A stretch of DNA of 64,000 nucleotides from Salaquimonas pukyongi (GCF_001953055.1 NZ_CP019044.1:124001-188000); one strand, 5' to 3'. Counted from the first letter of the stretch, positions 1 to 8,997 are shown. Notes: generated by a model not told the origin, from the letters alone. Made by a program: numbers and translations.

Positions 1-207
1 AAGATGCGCTCGGTGAAGAAGTTTCTCGAGGAAGGCGACAAGGTGAAGGTCACCTTGCGTTTTCGCGGCCGGGAAATGGCGCATCTGGAACTGGGCATGG
101 AACTGCTTCAGCGTGTGAAGGAAGAAATTTCCGACATCTCCAAGGTGGATCAGGAGCCCAAGCTTGAAGGACGCCAGATGATGATGATGGTCTCACCTGT
201 GAAATAA
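1..207 (+). CDS. infC: Translation initiation factor IF-3, C-terminal part (cut by window start)
   Basis: Only the last 68 or so codons are present; the reading frame is open at base 1 and stops with TAA at 205-207. The visible part is the IF-3 C-terminal domain, with the family signatures [12 protein letters not shown] and the tail [18 protein letters not shown]-3 binds the 30S subunit, prevents premature 50S joining and checks start codon-initiator tRNA pairing. In related bacteria infC directly precedes rpmI and rplT; here the two are separated by a LysR gene and a small secreted protein gene. A strong hairpin follows 33 bases after the stop, so infC probably ends its own transcript. Confidence 0.95.
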   Translation, partial: KMRSVKKFLEEGDKVKVTLRFRGREMAHLELGMELLQRVKEEISDISKVDQEPKLEGRQMMMMVSPVK

Positions 208-239
208 CCTGCTACGATTGCTGGCGTAGCCCAGATTTC

Positions 240-267
240 AAAGGCCGGCGTCAAGCCGGCCTTTTTG
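240..267. terminator. Bidirectional Rho-independent terminator between infC and lysR
   Basis: The arms AGGCCGGC and GCCGGCCT flank a short GTCAA-like loop and are followed by a T run on the plus strand and preceded by an A run. It can terminate infC rightward. The stop codon of the convergent LysR gene (251-253) lies in its loop, so it can also serve the leftward transcript. Confidence 0.8.
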
Positions 268-1195
268 CGCTGGCAGTGCGCTTCAGGCCGGCAGGCAGGT
301 TGGGCAGGCACTCATCCTCCAGGAAATTGATGAAATGGCGTGACAGCGAGCGCCTGCCGCTATTGGCCGGCCACACTGCGTGAACGCCGATGGGGTCGGT
401 TTCCCAATTGTCCAGCACCTGCGCAAGGCGCCCCTCATGGCGTCCCGACTCGATATAGAATTTGGGCGCAAAGCCGAACCCCGCGCCCCGTTCGATCAGC
501 TTGATCGCCCCCAAGGCGCTGTCGACCATGATGTTGGGTTTCGGTGAAATGGCTTCAAAGTCATTGCCGCCGCCCGTCTGGCGAAAGGTCAGCCGGTTGA
601 CCGCCAGATGGGTCCCGATCCATGGCACGTCTTCGCGCTCCAGGTCCGATGGCCGGTTGAAAGGGCCATGCTTTTCGATCATTTCGGGGGTTGCGACCGG
701 CGCCAGTTCCCCGTCCATCAGCTTGCGCATCTTCAGGGATGAATCGACCATGGCTCCACTGCGGATGGCCAGGTCATAGCCCTCGCGCACCAGATCCTTG
801 AACTGGTCGTCGAACGACAGCCGCAAGTGAATTTGCGGAAACTTGGCGATGTAACAGGCAAGCCAGTCCATGAAGGTCGATTCCAGAATGAGCGCCGGAA
901 GGGCGACAGACAGCGTTCCCGACGGTGTTTGGGTGTCCCCCTCGACCTCATCGAACCCGTCTGCCAGCGCATCGAGCATGTTGCGGGCATGCACCGCAAA
1001 ACGCCGGCCGGCATCGGTCAGGCTCAAACTTCGTGTCGAACGGTAGATAAGCGCCGTATCCAGCCGCTTCTCGAGCTGGCTGATATGCTGGCTTACCACC
1101 GGTGCCGACATGCCCAGCGCCTTGGCCGCCCCCGAAAACGAACCGGTTTCCGCCACCTTGGCGAAGACCGCTACCGGTTTGAGGTTTTCAATCAT
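251..1195 (-). CDS. LysR family transcriptional regulator
   Basis: The 314-residue length is typical of the family. The winged helix-turn-helix occupies about residues 1-60, with the recognition stretch GAAKALGMSAPVVSQHISQL, followed by a linker helix and a periplasmic-binding-like effector domain from about residue 90 to 300. The neighbour reading away from it is a small secreted protein gene (1396-1641), and LysR regulators commonly control the divergent gene. The intergenic region has an ATTC-N9-GAAT inverted repeat of the T-N11-A type. The inducer cannot be predicted. The gene sits between infC and rpmI, genes that are normally adjacent, so it looks like an insertion into the translation operon. 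Confidence 0.9.
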   Translation of the reverse strand: MIENLKPVAVFAKVAETGSFSGAAKALGMSAPVVSQHISQLEKRLDTALIYRSTRSLSLTDAGRRFAVHARNMLDALADGFDEVEGDTQTPSGTLSVALPALILESTFMDWLACYIAKFPQIHLRLSFDDQFKDLVREGYDLAIRSGAMVDSSLKMRKLMDGELAPVATPEMIEKHGPFNRPSDLEREDVPWIGTHLAVNRLTFRQTGGGNDFEAISPKPNIMVDSALGAIKLIERGAGFGFAPKFYIESGRHEGRLAQVLDNWETDPIGVHAVWPANSGRRSLSRHFINFLEDECLPNLPAGLKRTASAKRPA

Positions 1196-1234
1196 GGCTT
1201 CCTCCGCAGGGCTGGTTCAGGGGCGAATTTAATT

Positions 1235-1251
1235 ATTCGATATTTCTGAAT
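1235..1251. promoter_or_regulatory. Possible LysR-type operator (ATTC-N9-GAAT)
   Basis: An interrupted inverted repeat with ATTC at 1235-1238 and GAAT at 1248-1251 lies 40 bases upstream of the LysR start, in the intergenic region shared with the divergent gene. It fits the T-N11-A rule for LysR binding sites. The match is short and AT-rich, so it is only a candidate. Confidence 0.35.
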
Positions 1252-1395
1252 AGTCATTTTCATATATGACGGATTATCAACATAATCAATCCTCCCTATC
1301 TTGGCCTTGTCAGGACGGCACAGACCGGCGAACCGGTCAAAGCGGTCCCGATGAAAGGCCGGCCATGGTGGCCGGCATACAAAAGGAAAAAGATC

Positions 1396-1641
1396 ATGAA
1401 ACCGATCGTCGCAGCAGCAGTTATCGCCCTTGCCACCGCCAACCCGGTTCTTGCCGGCGACATGGCAGGCATTCCCCTTACCCTGCAGTTTGGTGACATG
1501 GAACGGGCACCGGTAACAGAACGGGCCACCAAGCAGGTTTCCGGTTATGCACCCGGCCTTTTTCGGCCGGCAGACACTAAAGTCCAGGCACCTGTCGAAG
1601 CAGATAGCGCTCAAAACGGCAAACCTGCGATTTTGCGCTGA
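1396..1641 (+). CDS. Small secreted protein of unknown function
   Basis: An 81-residue protein. The start at 1396 is chosen because it follows a purine-rich AAAAGGAAAAAG and opens a clean signal peptide: Lys at position 2, a hydrophobic Ala/Ile/Leu core, and a likely cleavage after PVLA (about residue 20). The mature part is about 60 residues, without cysteines or any domain I recognise, and Pro/Ala-rich towards the C-terminus. It is transcribed away from the adjacent LysR gene and followed by a strong terminator, so it is a single-gene unit. Function is unknown; a LysR-controlled periplasmic role is only inferred. Confidence 0.6.
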   Translation: MKPIVAAAVIALATANPVLAGDMAGIPLTLQFGDMERAPVTERATKQVSGYAPGLFRPADTKVQAPVEADSAQNGKPAILR

Positions 1642-1689
1642 AACAGCCTTCCTGCACGGTAGAAAATCTATCTACCGGCACTAGTTCGA

Positions 1690-1727
1690 AAAGCCCCTGT
1701 TGCCTGCCGGCAATGGGGGCTTTCGTT
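1690..1727 (+). terminator. Rho-independent terminator after the small secreted protein
   Basis: Arms at 1690-1704 and 1709-1723 (AAAGCCCC... / ...GGGGCTTT) pair with two mismatches around a four-base loop and are followed by TTTCGTTT. It separates the inserted lysR/secreted-protein block from the rpmI leader. Confidence 0.75.
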
Positions 1728-1979
1728 TGGCCGGTGACTCTGAAAAATATCGCAGGTACAGTCCATCCTGAACGCCGCCTTTTTTCTTGCCATTTGAGGC
1801 AGCGCCCCCTATAAGCCCCGCTATTGACCGGCTGGCAGGGCATGCCATGGCGGTCTGAGAGCGAAAGCTCCCCTGCTTTTCCTGATCCCTCGATATTCGG
1901 GCCCTTGTTTTTGGGATGGACCGGGAATGTCTTCGGCAGGCGGGGCTTTTCTGTTTGTTTTGAACACTGGAGAACGCAA

Positions 1980-2180
1980 ATGCCCAAGATGAAGACGAAG
2001 TCCTCTGCCAAGAAGCGGTTCAAGCTGACCGCCTCCGGCAAGGTGAAGGCGCAACAGGCCGGCAAGCGCCACGGCATGATCAAACGCTCGAACGATTTTA
2101 TCCGCAATGCGCGGGGCACCACGGTGCTCAGCGATGCGGATGCGAAAATCGTCAAGAAATACCTGCCTTACGCCAACTGA
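1980..2180 (+). CDS. rpmI: 50S ribosomal protein L35
   Basis: A 66-residue, strongly basic protein starting [15 protein letters not shown], which is diagnostic for bacterial L35, and ending KKYLPYAN. The start at 1980 follows an AGAACGC spacer after the purine-rich TGGAG. L35 is a late-assembling component of the large subunit. rplT follows 45 bases downstream in the usual order. The 150 bases upstream contain a GAGC-GAAA-GCTC tetraloop hairpin near 1857-1868 and GC-rich segments that could form a leader, but I do not see a known ribosomal-protein autoregulatory motif. Confidence 0.97.
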   Translation: MPKMKTKSSAKKRFKLTASGKVKAQQAGKRHGMIKRSNDFIRNARGTTVLSDADAKIVKKYLPYAN

Positions 2181-2225
2181 AGACCGGTTGGACCACAAGG
2201 CACACGGATTGAAGGAGTTTAGATC

Positions 2226-2627
2226 ATGGCACGAGTAAAACGCGGCGTTACCGCCCACGCCAAGCACAAGAAGATTATCAAGGCTGCCAAGGGTTTCCGC
2301 GGCCGCCGCAAGAACACCATCCGCATCGCCAGTCAGGCTGTTGACAAGTCGATGCAGTATGCCACCCGCGACCGCCGGGCAAAAAAGCGCAATTTCCGCA
2401 CCTTGTGGGTGCAGCGCCTCAATGCTGCTGCCCGCGAGAACGGCCTTACCTATTCGCGTTTGATGGACGGCCTCAACAAGGCCGGCATCGACATGGACCG
2501 CAAGGTATTGTCCGACATGGCAATCCATGAAGCCGAAGCTTTCGCTGCCGTTTGCAGCAAAGCCAAGGAGGCGCTTGCCTATCTGAAAGATACCACGCCC
2601 AACGCTTTTGAAAGTGCCGTCAAATAA
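2226..2627 (+). CDS. rplT: 50S ribosomal protein L20
   Basis: 133 residues, slightly longer than the 117-residue E. coli protein and normal for alphaproteobacteria. The N-terminus [19 protein letters not shown] and the [18 protein letters not shown] segment are characteristic. L20 binds 23S rRNA early in 50S assembly. A GGAG Shine-Dalgarno lies just before the ATG. It is co-transcribed with rpmI and followed by a strong terminator before pheS. Confidence 0.97.
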   Translation: MARVKRGVTAHAKHKKIIKAAKGFRGRRKNTIRIASQAVDKSMQYATRDRRAKKRNFRTLWVQRLNAAARENGLTYSRLMDGLNKAGIDMDRKVLSDMAIHEAEAFAAVCSKAKEALAYLKDTTPNAFESAVK

Positions 2628-2666
2628 GGCTGGCGCTTCCGAAGCTTGGACGAATACTGTAATCGG

Positions 2667-2704
2667 AACCCGCGCCGGCCGGTGAGCCTGCGCGGGTTTT
2701 TCTT
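2667..2704 (+). terminator. Rho-independent terminator of rpmI-rplT
   Basis: Perfect nine-base arms AACCCGCGC (2667-2675) and GCGCGGGTT (2690-2698) are followed by TTTTTCTTT. Placed 40 bases after rplT, it implies that pheS has its own start or is reached by readthrough. Confidence 0.85.
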
Positions 2705-2732
2705 TGAACCATAGTACGGAACCACAATCGCC

Positions 2733-3815
2733 ATGACCGATGTGAACGCACTGGAAACGGAAATTCTTGCCGCCATCGACGCTGCTGCCGACGAAGCCGC
2801 GCTCGAAGCGGTGCGCGTCGGCGCGCTCGGCAAGAAGGGTACGATCTCCGAAAAGATGAAGACGCTCGGTGGCATGAGCGCCGAGGAGCGCCAGGTCATG
2901 GGTCCGGCGCTGAATGGGCTGAAGAGTGCGGTCACCGATGCGATCGCGGCGCGCAGGCAGGTACTGAAACGCGCAGCCATCGAGGAGCGGCTGAAAACCG
3001 AAACCGTCGACGTCACCCTGCCGGTGCGCGCATCGCCTGCCGAAGCGGGGCGCATCCACCCGATCAGTCAGGTGGTCGATGAGATCACCGCCATCTTCTC
3101 CGACATGGGCTTTGCCATCGCCGAGGGTCCCGACATCGAGACGGACTATTACAACTTCACGGCGCTCAACTTCCCCGAAGGCCATCCGGCCCGCGAGATG
3201 CACGACACTTTCTTCTTCAACGAGAAGGAAGAGGGGGAGCGCATGTTGCTGCGCACCCATACCTCGCCGGTGCAAATCCGCACCATGGAAAACCAGAAAC
3301 CGCCGATCCGCATCGTCATTCCCGGCAAGACCTATCGTTGCGATTCCGATGCCACCCACTCGCCGATGTTTCATCAACTTGAAGGGCTGGTAATCGACAA
3401 ATCCGCCAATGTGGCCAACCTGAAATGGGTGCTTGAGGAGTTCTGCAAGTCCTTTTTCGAGGTCGATCAGCTCAAGATGCGTTTTCGCCCGTCCTTCTTC
3501 CCCTTTACCGAACCGTCGCTGGAAGTCGATATCCAGTGTGACCGGTCGGGAACCGAAGTGAAGTTCGGCGAAGGCGGCGACTGGATGGAAATCCTGGGCT
3601 GCGGCATGGTGCATCCCAACGTGCTGCGCTTGAGCGGGCTCGATCCCGACGTCTATCAGGGCTTTGCCTGGGGCATCGGCATTGATCGCATCGCCATGCT
3701 GAAATACGGCATGCCGGACCTGCGCGCCTTCTTCGACGCCGATGCGCGGTGGATCGCCCATTACGGCTTCCGCCCGCTCGACATCCCGACCCTGTTCGGA
3801 GGGCTGAGTAGCTAG
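2733..3815 (+). CDS. pheS: Phenylalanine-tRNA ligase alpha subunit
   Basis: 360 residues, full length. An N-terminal coiled-coil tRNA-binding segment (about 1-90) is followed by the class II catalytic core. Visible signatures are [10 protein letters not shown], the motif-2 region [41 protein letters not shown] and the motif-3 stretch [13 protein letters not shown]. It forms an alpha2-beta2 enzyme with PheT that charges tRNA-Phe. pheT lies 1.85 kb downstream; the two genes are usually adjacent, but here a GIY-YIG gene with repeats, an interrupted ORF, a hypothetical gene and a GFA-family gene lie between them. Confidence 0.97.
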   Translation: MTDVNALETEILAAIDAAADEAALEAVRVGALGKKGTISEKMKTLGGMSAEERQVMGPALNGLKSAVTDAIAARRQVLKRAAIEERLKTETVDVTLPVRASPAEAGRIHPISQVVDEITAIFSDMGFAIAEGPDIETDYYNFTALNFPEGHPAREMHDTFFFNEKEEGERMLLRTHTSPVQIRTMENQKPPIRIVIPGKTYRCDSDATHSPMFHQLEGLVIDKSANVANLKWVLEEFCKSFFEVDQLKMRFRPSFFPFTEPSLEVDIQCDRSGTEVKFGEGGDWMEILGCGMVHPNVLRLSGLDPDVYQGFAWGIGIDRIAMLKYGMPDLRAFFDADARWIAHYGFRPLDIPTLFGGLSS

Positions 3816-3852
3816 GGAGGCGAAAAGGAAACAATCGCAGCGTCAAACTCGT

Positions 3853-3890
3853 TCGTCATCCTCGGGCTTGACCCGAGGAACCAGAACCAC
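3853..3890 (+). repeat. Palindromic repeat (CTTGA-loop hairpin), upstream copy
   Basis: The seven-base arms CCTCGGG (3860-3866) and CCCGAGG (3872-3878) enclose a CTTGA loop, preceded by CGTCAT and followed by AACCAGAACC. The same core occurs again just after the GIY-YIG gene (4221-4250) and, reverse-complemented, at 4275-4304. It is a REP-like intergenic palindrome ending 12 bases before the GIY-YIG start codon. Confidence 0.75.
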
Positions 3891-3901
3891 AAACTGATGC
3901 C

Positions 3902-4189
3902 ATGACCGGTTTTGTCTACATCATGGCGTCGAAACGAAACGGAACACTTTATACCGGCGTGACGAGCGACCTTGCCCGCCGGGTTTATGAACACAGGGAA
4001 GGGCTGATAGAGGGCTTCACCAAGCGCTATGATTGCAAGATGCTGGTCTGGTATGAGGAATATTTCAATGTTGCCGATGCCATCCAGCGCGAAAAGAGCA
4101 TTAAGCGCTACTACCGGAAATGGAAGCTGGACCTGATCGAAAGCATCAATCCCGAATGGAATGACTTGTATGAAACACTTGGCTGGTAG
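3902..4189 (+). CDS. Stand-alone GIY-YIG domain nuclease (UPF0213 type)
   Basis: A 95-residue protein made of a single GIY-YIG domain. The first strand VYIMAS, the second strand LYTGVT, an Arg in LARRVYEH and the metal-binding catalytic Glu in AIQREKSIK are all present, so it should be an active DNA-cleaving fold. Small proteins of this type have no settled physiological role. The gene has no convincing Shine-Dalgarno: the bases before its ATG are the tail of a palindromic repeat, and two more copies start about 30 bases after its stop. This tight bracketing suggests the gene and repeats travel together. It lies between pheS and pheT. Confidence 0.88.
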   Translation: MTGFVYIMASKRNGTLYTGVTSDLARRVYEHREGLIEGFTKRYDCKMLVWYEEYFNVADAIQREKSIKRYYRKWKLDLIESINPEWNDLYETLGW

Positions 4190-4220
4190 CTGGTTTGGAA
4201 GGAACATCGCAACAGAACCC

Positions 4221-4304
4221 GTCATGCTCGGGCTTGACCCGAGCATCCAGCGTGAACGAATGAGTTTTTTGGTGCTGGATCCTCGGCTCAAGGCCGAGGA
4301 TGAC
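4221..4304. repeat. Inverted pair of palindromic repeats downstream of the GIY-YIG gene
   Basis: The first unit has perfect nine-base arms at 4224-4232 and 4238-4246 with loop CTTGA. The second has perfect nine-base arms at 4279-4287 and 4293-4301 with loop TCAAG, the reverse complement of CTTGA. The outer ends GTCAT...CCAG and CTGG...ATGAC are also mutually inverted, so the pair forms a composite like a REP doublet, separated by a 24-base spacer. Confidence 0.8.
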
Positions 4305-4360
4305 GAACGGAGGTTGGCTCTCAAATTGTCGGCGGAATTCTAGCAAGGTGAGAAATTGAT

Positions 4361-4639
4361 ATGAGTAGCAATTGGGGCAGACGATATCCTGGAAGTGGAG
4401 GCATTCTTTTCCCCAAAAACCGAAATACCAACCTGGAAAACAAAGCTAAGTCGGCTGGGTAAGCAGCCCGTGAAAAAAGAAAAAATTCGCTTCGGCGGAA
4501 AATCATATTGATACAAGCAGAGTTGGAAACCGAGAATTTGTCGTCCGAAAAAAGAGCAGAACCAATGGCTGCATTGGAAAAACGTAAAAGATCGTTTGCT
4601 GAAGCAGTTACAACTACGTTGAACCGGAAAGAGAAATGA
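4361..4639 (+). pseudogene. AT-rich ORF interrupted by one in-frame TAA
   Basis: An ATG at 4361 with AAGGTGAG about nine bases upstream opens 33 codons (MSSNWGRRYPGSGG...), which end at TAA 4460-4462. The same frame then continues for 58 codons of Lys/Arg/Glu-rich sequence to TGA 4637-4639, overlapping the ATG of the next gene by an ATGA. The tail AALEKRKRSFAEAV looks helical. I do not recognise a family. It may be a decayed gene, a recoding case or chance; the base composition is clearly more AT-rich than the neighbours. An alternative is a 43-residue ORF from a TTG at 4508. Confidence 0.35.
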
Positions 4640-5226
4640 CCCGCTATACCGACGCAGCATTGCTGACGGGAGAGTATGCCCATATGGCCGCGCAATTGCG
4701 GGCCGGGGACCGCACCGCGCCGGGGCCTGCCGAATGGGAGAAGACCGCCTGCGACAACCAGGCGGAGGAAGCCGCCCAGGACGTTGCCAAGCACATCTTC
4801 GCCTTTCAGCAGTCGCTTGATCCTGAAACCGAACAGCTTGAGGTCTTTACCTATTCGGCTGCAGGCCAGATCAAGGTGCTTGCCGTGGTGCCGGGCGAGG
4901 GCGACCTGCTGCGCATTGACGGCTTGCTGATGCCGGCGGCAAAACCCGCCTCGGTCATCATTCATGCCGCCCTGCTTTCGCTGACCCTGACCCGCGTTCC
5001 CCTGGCAAAGGACGAAACGCAGGACGAGGGGCTCAAAATCGGTTTTGTCATTTTCGACGAGCTGAAAGAGCGCCAGAAAGCGCGCTACAAAAGCAAAAAG
5101 AAGAAACTGCATGTGGACCTGACACAGCCTTTCGGATTGCCCAATACTGCTGCCGGGAAAAAACCTGCCCGCCGAAAATCCGGCAGCAAAAAAACCGGCA
5201 AGACAAAGGGCAGTACAAAGCCATGA
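4636..5226 (+). CDS. Conserved hypothetical protein with basic C-terminal tail
   Basis: 196 residues with no domain I recognise. The first 160 residues look globular (mixed alpha/beta, e.g. VKVLAVVPGEGDLLRIDGLL-like strands), and the last 40 are Lys/Arg/Ser/Thr-rich (KKKKLH, KPARRKSGSKKTGKTKG), which suggests nucleic-acid or polyanion contact. The start overlaps the stop of the upstream interrupted ORF (ATGA) and its own stop overlaps the GFA gene start (ATGA), so it is translationally coupled on both sides. Function is unknown. Confidence 0.6.
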   Translation: MTRYTDAALLTGEYAHMAAQLRAGDRTAPGPAEWEKTACDNQAEEAAQDVAKHIFAFQQSLDPETEQLEVFTYSAAGQIKVLAVVPGEGDLLRIDGLLMPAAKPASVIIHAALLSLTLTRVPLAKDETQDEGLKIGFVIFDELKERQKARYKSKKKKLHVDLTQPFGLPNTAAGKKPARRKSGSKKTGKTKGSTKP

Positions 5227-5642
5227 CCGGCAAAAGCGAACATCGCGGCCACTGCCGCTGCGGCGCGATGGTCATGATCGCGGCAGCAGAGCCGGTGTTT
5301 TCGGTCTATTGCCATTGCGATGATTGCCGCCGGGCGGCCGGCGCGCCTGTTCTTGCGGCGGTGGCCTTCATGAAAGACGCCATTGACTGGCAATCGGCCG
5401 GCAGCCTCAAGCGCCACACCAACGGCACCGCCCATCGCCTTTTCTGCGGCGAGTGCGGTTCGCCCGTTGCCCAGGAGCATGACAGCGCCGCCGACCGAAC
5501 CTTCTTCAACACCGGTTTCATGGACGCGCCGGAACGCTATCCACCGCAAGCTCATACCTTCGAGGGCGAGCAGCTTGGCTGGCTGGAACTGAAAGACAGC
5601 CTACCCCGTGCGAAAGCCACGCTTTCGATCAAAAGACCATAA
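5223..5642 (+). CDS. GFA family (CENP-V/GFA domain) zinc protein
   Basis: 139 residues. The zinc-binding pattern of the glutathione-dependent formaldehyde-activating-like family is clear: GHCRCGA near the N-terminus, YCHCDDCRRAAG at about residues 36-47, and FCGECGSPV at about 77-85. Members bind two zinc ions in a beta-rich fold; most have no proven substrate, and the formaldehyde-glutathione role was shown only for the founding enzyme. It overlaps the upstream hypothetical gene by four bases and sits 18 bases before pheT, so it is probably co-transcribed with pheT. Confidence 0.88.
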   Translation: MTGKSEHRGHCRCGAMVMIAAAEPVFSVYCHCDDCRRAAGAPVLAAVAFMKDAIDWQSAGSLKRHTNGTAHRLFCGECGSPVAQEHDSAADRTFFNTGFMDAPERYPPQAHTFEGEQLGWLELKDSLPRAKATLSIKRP

Positions 5643-5660
5643 CGAAACGGACCTGAAACG

Positions 5661-8108
5661 ATGAAGTTCACTTTGTCCTGGCTCAAGGACCACCTTGAAA
5701 CGGAAGCATCACTCGATGAAATCGTCGAGCGGCTGACCATGATCGGCCTTGAGGTCGAAAGCGTTGACGACCGCGGCCGCTTCAACGATTTCGTCATCGC
5801 CAGGGTCCTGAAGGCGGAAAAACACCCCGATGCCGACAAGCTGCAGGTGTTGTCAGTCGACAAGGGCGACGGCAAGCCGGTGCAGGTCGTCTGCGGTGCG
5901 CCCAACGCCCGTGCCGGCCTCGTCGGCGCCTTTGCTGCTCCCGGCACCTATGTGCCCGGCATCGATCTGACGCTGGCGGTCGGCAACATTCGCGGCGTTG
6001 AAAGCCATGGCATGATGTGTTCGGAGCGCGAACTTGAACTCTCCGACGATCATCAGGGCATCATCGATCTGCCGGAAGATGCGCCGGTCGGTACGCGCTT
6101 TGCCGATTATGCCGGTCTTAACGATCCGATCATCGAGATCGGCCTGACCCCGGACCGTGCCGATTGCACCGGCGTTTACGGCATCGCCCGCGATCTGGCC
6201 GCTGCCGGTCTCGGTACGCTGAAGGACGGTTCGGTCGAACCGGCAAGGGGCGAGGGTGACTGTCCGGTGAAGGTAAACATCGAGGCGCCCGATCTGTGCC
6301 CCGGTTTTGCCCTCCGCCTGGTAAGGGGCGTAAAGAACGGGCCCTCACCGAAATGGATGCAGCAGCGCCTTCTTGCGATCGGCATGCGGCCGATCAATGC
6401 GCTGGTGGACATTACCAATTACGTCACCTTCGACCGGGGCCGCCCGCTGCACGTTTTCGATGCCGCCAAGGTCAAGGGAAACCTGACCGTTCGCCGCGCG
6501 AAGGAGGGTGAGAAGGTCCTGGCGCTCGATGGGCGCGAATACACGCTGACGCCGGAAAACTGCATCATCGCCGACGAAAACGGCGTTGAATCGATCGCCG
6601 GCATCATGGGCGGCGAACACTCCGGCTGTGACGGGTCAACGACCGATGTGCTGATTGAATCGGCGCTGTGGGATCCCATGAACATTGCCCGTACCGGGCG
6701 TGATCTTGGCATCATCACAGATGCCCGTTACCGCTTTGAACGCGGCGTCGATCCGGAATTCATGACCGATGGCATGGAACTTGCCACGCACCTGGTGCTG
6801 GATTTCTGCGGCGGTACGCCGACGCAGCCGGAAATCGTCCTTGGTAATCCCACTCATACCGAAGGCGGGGTCGTCGGGGCAAGCGGTCACCACTACAGGG
6901 AGGTTGATTTCCCCTTCTCCGAAACGAAACGCCTGACAGGCCTCAACGTTGAGCGCGAGGAGAGCATTGCGATCTTGACGAAGCTCGGTTTCAAACCGAC
7001 CGGCAATGACACCGGTAGCACGGTGCGCTTCATCGTGCCCTCCTGGCGGCCGGACATTGAAGGCAAGGCCGATCTGGTGGAAGAGGTGATGCGCATTCAT
7101 GGCATCAACGAGATTGAACCATCGCCGCTGCCGTCCCCTGGCGCCGTTTCACGGAAAATCCTCACCACCGGGCAGATTCGCTCGCGCAATGCCCGCCGGG
7201 CACTGGCTGCCCGGGGGATGCTGGAAGCGGTCACCTGGTCTTTCATTTCCAAAGACCATGCCGATGCCTTTGGCGGAGGCAAGGAAGAACTGGCGCTTGC
7301 CAACCCGATTTCCGCAGACATGTCGCACATGCGGCCCTCTCTGCTGCCAGGCCTGCTGACGGCTGCCCAGCGTAATGCGGATCATGGTGTAGCTGATGTG
7401 GCGCTGTTCGAGGTCAGCCATCTTTATGAAGGCGACAAACCCGACCAGCAGCGCCGTGTTGCTTCAGGCATCCGCCGGGGCACCGCCAAACTACAGGGGG
7501 CAAGCCGTCACTGGTCCGGAAAATCCGATGCCGTGAGCGTCTTTGATGCCAAGGCCGATGCGCTTTGCGTGCTGGAAGCCTGCGGCATGGATGCCTCCAA
7601 GGTGCAGGTGGAAGCAGGTGGGCCGGACTGGTTTCATCCCGGCCGGTGTGGAACCATCAAGCTCGGGCCGAAAATTGTACTCGGTACGTTTGGCGAGTTT
7701 CATCCCATGGCACTGGAAACCCTCGATGTGGCGGGGCCTGCCTGCGGATTTGAGATGTTCCTCGATGCCATTCCCCAGCCGCGCGCAAGGGCAACCAGAA
7801 CCAAGCCGCCGCTGTCGCTTTCCGCTTTCCAGGCGGTCAAGCGCGATTTCGCTTTCGTGCTCGACAAGGACAAGGACGCGGCAAGCCTGCTTCGGGCAGC
7901 TTCGGGCGCCGACAAGAAGCTGATTACCGGCGTTTCCGTCTTTGATGTTTTCGAAGGCGCGTCGCTTGGCGAGGGCAAGAAATCGATTGCCATCGAGGTG
8001 ACTTTGCAGCCGACCGAAAAGACGCTGACCGATGAGGAGATCGAGGGTGTCTCGAAAAAGATCATCGAGAACGTGGAAAAATCCACCGGCGGGGTGTTGA
8101 GGGGGTAG
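5661..8108 (+). CDS. pheT: Phenylalanine-tRNA ligase beta subunit
   Basis: 815 residues, the normal size. Domains in order: an EMAP-like tRNA-binding domain (about 39-150, with [17 protein letters not shown]), the B3/B4 editing region (about 205-390, [20 protein letters not shown]), the B5 domain (about 415-490), a catalytic-like core (about 500-700) and the C-terminal ferredoxin-fold anticodon-binding domain (about 720-813). It pairs with PheS and clears Tyr-tRNA-Phe. Unlike most genomes it is separated from pheS by about 1.8 kb of accessory genes. Confidence 0.97.
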   Translation: MKFTLSWLKDHLETEASLDEIVERLTMIGLEVESVDDRGRFNDFVIARVLKAEKHPDADKLQVLSVDKGDGKPVQVVCGAPNARAGLVGAFAAPGTYVPGIDLTLAVGNIRGVESHGMMCSERELELSDDHQGIIDLPEDAPVGTRFADYAGLNDPIIEIGLTPDRADCTGVYGIARDLAAAGLGTLKDGSVEPARGEGDCPVKVNIEAPDLCPGFALRLVRGVKNGPSPKWMQQRLLAIGMRPINALVDITNYVTFDRGRPLHVFDAAKVKGNLTVRRAKEGEKVLALDGREYTLTPENCIIADENGVESIAGIMGGEHSGCDGSTTDVLIESALWDPMNIARTGRDLGIITDARYRFERGVDPEFMTDGMELATHLVLDFCGGTPTQPEIVLGNPTHTEGGVVGASGHHYREVDFPFSETKRLTGLNVEREESIAILTKLGFKPTGNDTGSTVRFIVPSWRPDIEGKADLVEEVMRIHGINEIEPSPLPSPGAVSRKILTTGQIRSRNARRALAARGMLEAVTWSFISKDHADAFGGGKEELALANPISADMSHMRPSLLPGLLTAAQRNADHGVADVALFEVSHLYEGDKPDQQRRVASGIRRGTAKLQGASRHWSGKSDAVSVFDAKADALCVLEACGMDASKVQVEAGGPDWFHPGRCGTIKLGPKIVLGTFGEFHPMALETLDVAGPACGFEMFLDAIPQPRARATRTKPPLSLSAFQAVKRDFAFVLDKDKDAASLLRAASGADKKLITGVSVFDVFEGASLGEGKKSIAIEVTLQPTEKTLTDEEIEGVSKKIIENVEKSTGGVLRG

Positions 8109-8246
8109 GGCGCAAAATACCGATTCAAATCAAGTAGTTACAGAATATGTTAGTAACTATTTGAATCTATTGAATTTTCAAACATATACTGCTATATATA
8201 TAATGCCTGACTGAGACTGCGGAAGTAGCAGGGGTAAGTCTGGCTT

Positions 8247-8271
8247 AAGGGTGGGACTTGTTCCCACCCTT
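8247..8271 (-). terminator. Hairpin after the DUF3800 gene
   Basis: Ten-base perfect arms AAGGGTGGGA (8247-8256) and TCCCACCCTT (8262-8271) lie immediately after the stop of the leftward DUF3800 gene, and could also stop rightward transcription from pheT. The T tract is weak in both directions. Confidence 0.55.
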
Positions 8272-8274
8272 CGC

Positions 8275-8997
8275 TTATCGGATTATCCCTTTCGCATCTT
8301 CTCGATTACACTCATAAACTAATACGGAGTTCAATTGGTCAAAAGACTGGTGGATTCTTCGCTTCCTAGCGTTAGGTGTTGGAAACTCTCTACGAAGTAA
8401 TCCGTGGGCGATAAAATCAGCAGACTGGATAAAAAAGCTGTCCTGCGAAGGCTTGAACTGCGGGTCTTCTAGGATTCGTTCAATTGGAATGTTCTTGAAT
8501 ATATCCCCATTATCCCAGACTTGCCGGTTACTTGGTATTGGATTGAAGACCCGCATCCTCCTAACAAGGCGCCGATATTGTGTTTCTTTGCCTTCGTCGC
8601 ACACGAGGAAGGCATAGGAATCCCACGCCTGCATTGTTCTGTTTACACGGTTTAGCAGTCGCTCAAATGCGCGAAATTGATCATCGTCACTGTTGCAAAC
8701 ATTAAATACTCTAACATCAAACCGCTTCATGTATTCTATCACTTGAAAGTGCTTATGAAAGATTTGCGCGCGCTTGTGCCGCGACAAGTGCCCCAAAATA
8801 GGGCCACTTCCGCGGCCTGACAAAAAGTGAGTGGCGTGTAATTCATAGGCAATTGGAATGTTGTGAATCTCCTTAAGGTGTTGTCGCCAGCTTTTGATGA
8901 AAGCAAATGCTTCGTTCCACCTTCGGTGAGGCACAGCAATGGCAGAGAAAATGTGATTTGGACGATCTGTAGAGTCGTCAATGTACAGAAAATGCAT
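8275..8997 (-). CDS. DUF3800 domain protein
   Basis: 240 residues. The N-terminus LYIDDSTD carries the acidic pair characteristic of DUF3800, a family with a predicted RNase H-like fold, and a second conserved acidic stretch is SADFIAHGLLRR near residue 195. The family is often found in defence and mobile regions, but its activity is not established. Codon and base use is markedly more AT-rich than the flanking pheT and arfB, and the gene is transcribed against them, so it looks horizontally acquired. Its start lies 57 bases from arfB, whose N-terminus appears shortened. No partner genes are visible. Confidence 0.8.
   Translation of the reverse strand: MHFLYIDDSTDRPNHIFSAIAVPHRRWNEAFAFIKSWRQHLKEIHNIPIAYELHATHFLSGRGSGPILGHLSRHKRAQIFHKHFQVIEYMKRFDVRVFNVCNSDDDQFRAFERLLNRVNRTMQAWDSYAFLVCDEGKETQYRRLVRRMRVFNPIPSNRQVWDNGDIFKNIPIERILEDPQFKPSQDSFFIQSADFIAHGLLRREFPTPNARKRRIHQSFDQLNSVLVYECNREDAKGIIR

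Noticed and set aside
1821-3761. 646-codon leftward frame opposite rpmI, rplT and pheS
   Set aside because: It is antisense to well-identified genes in GC-rich DNA and has no recognisable domain.
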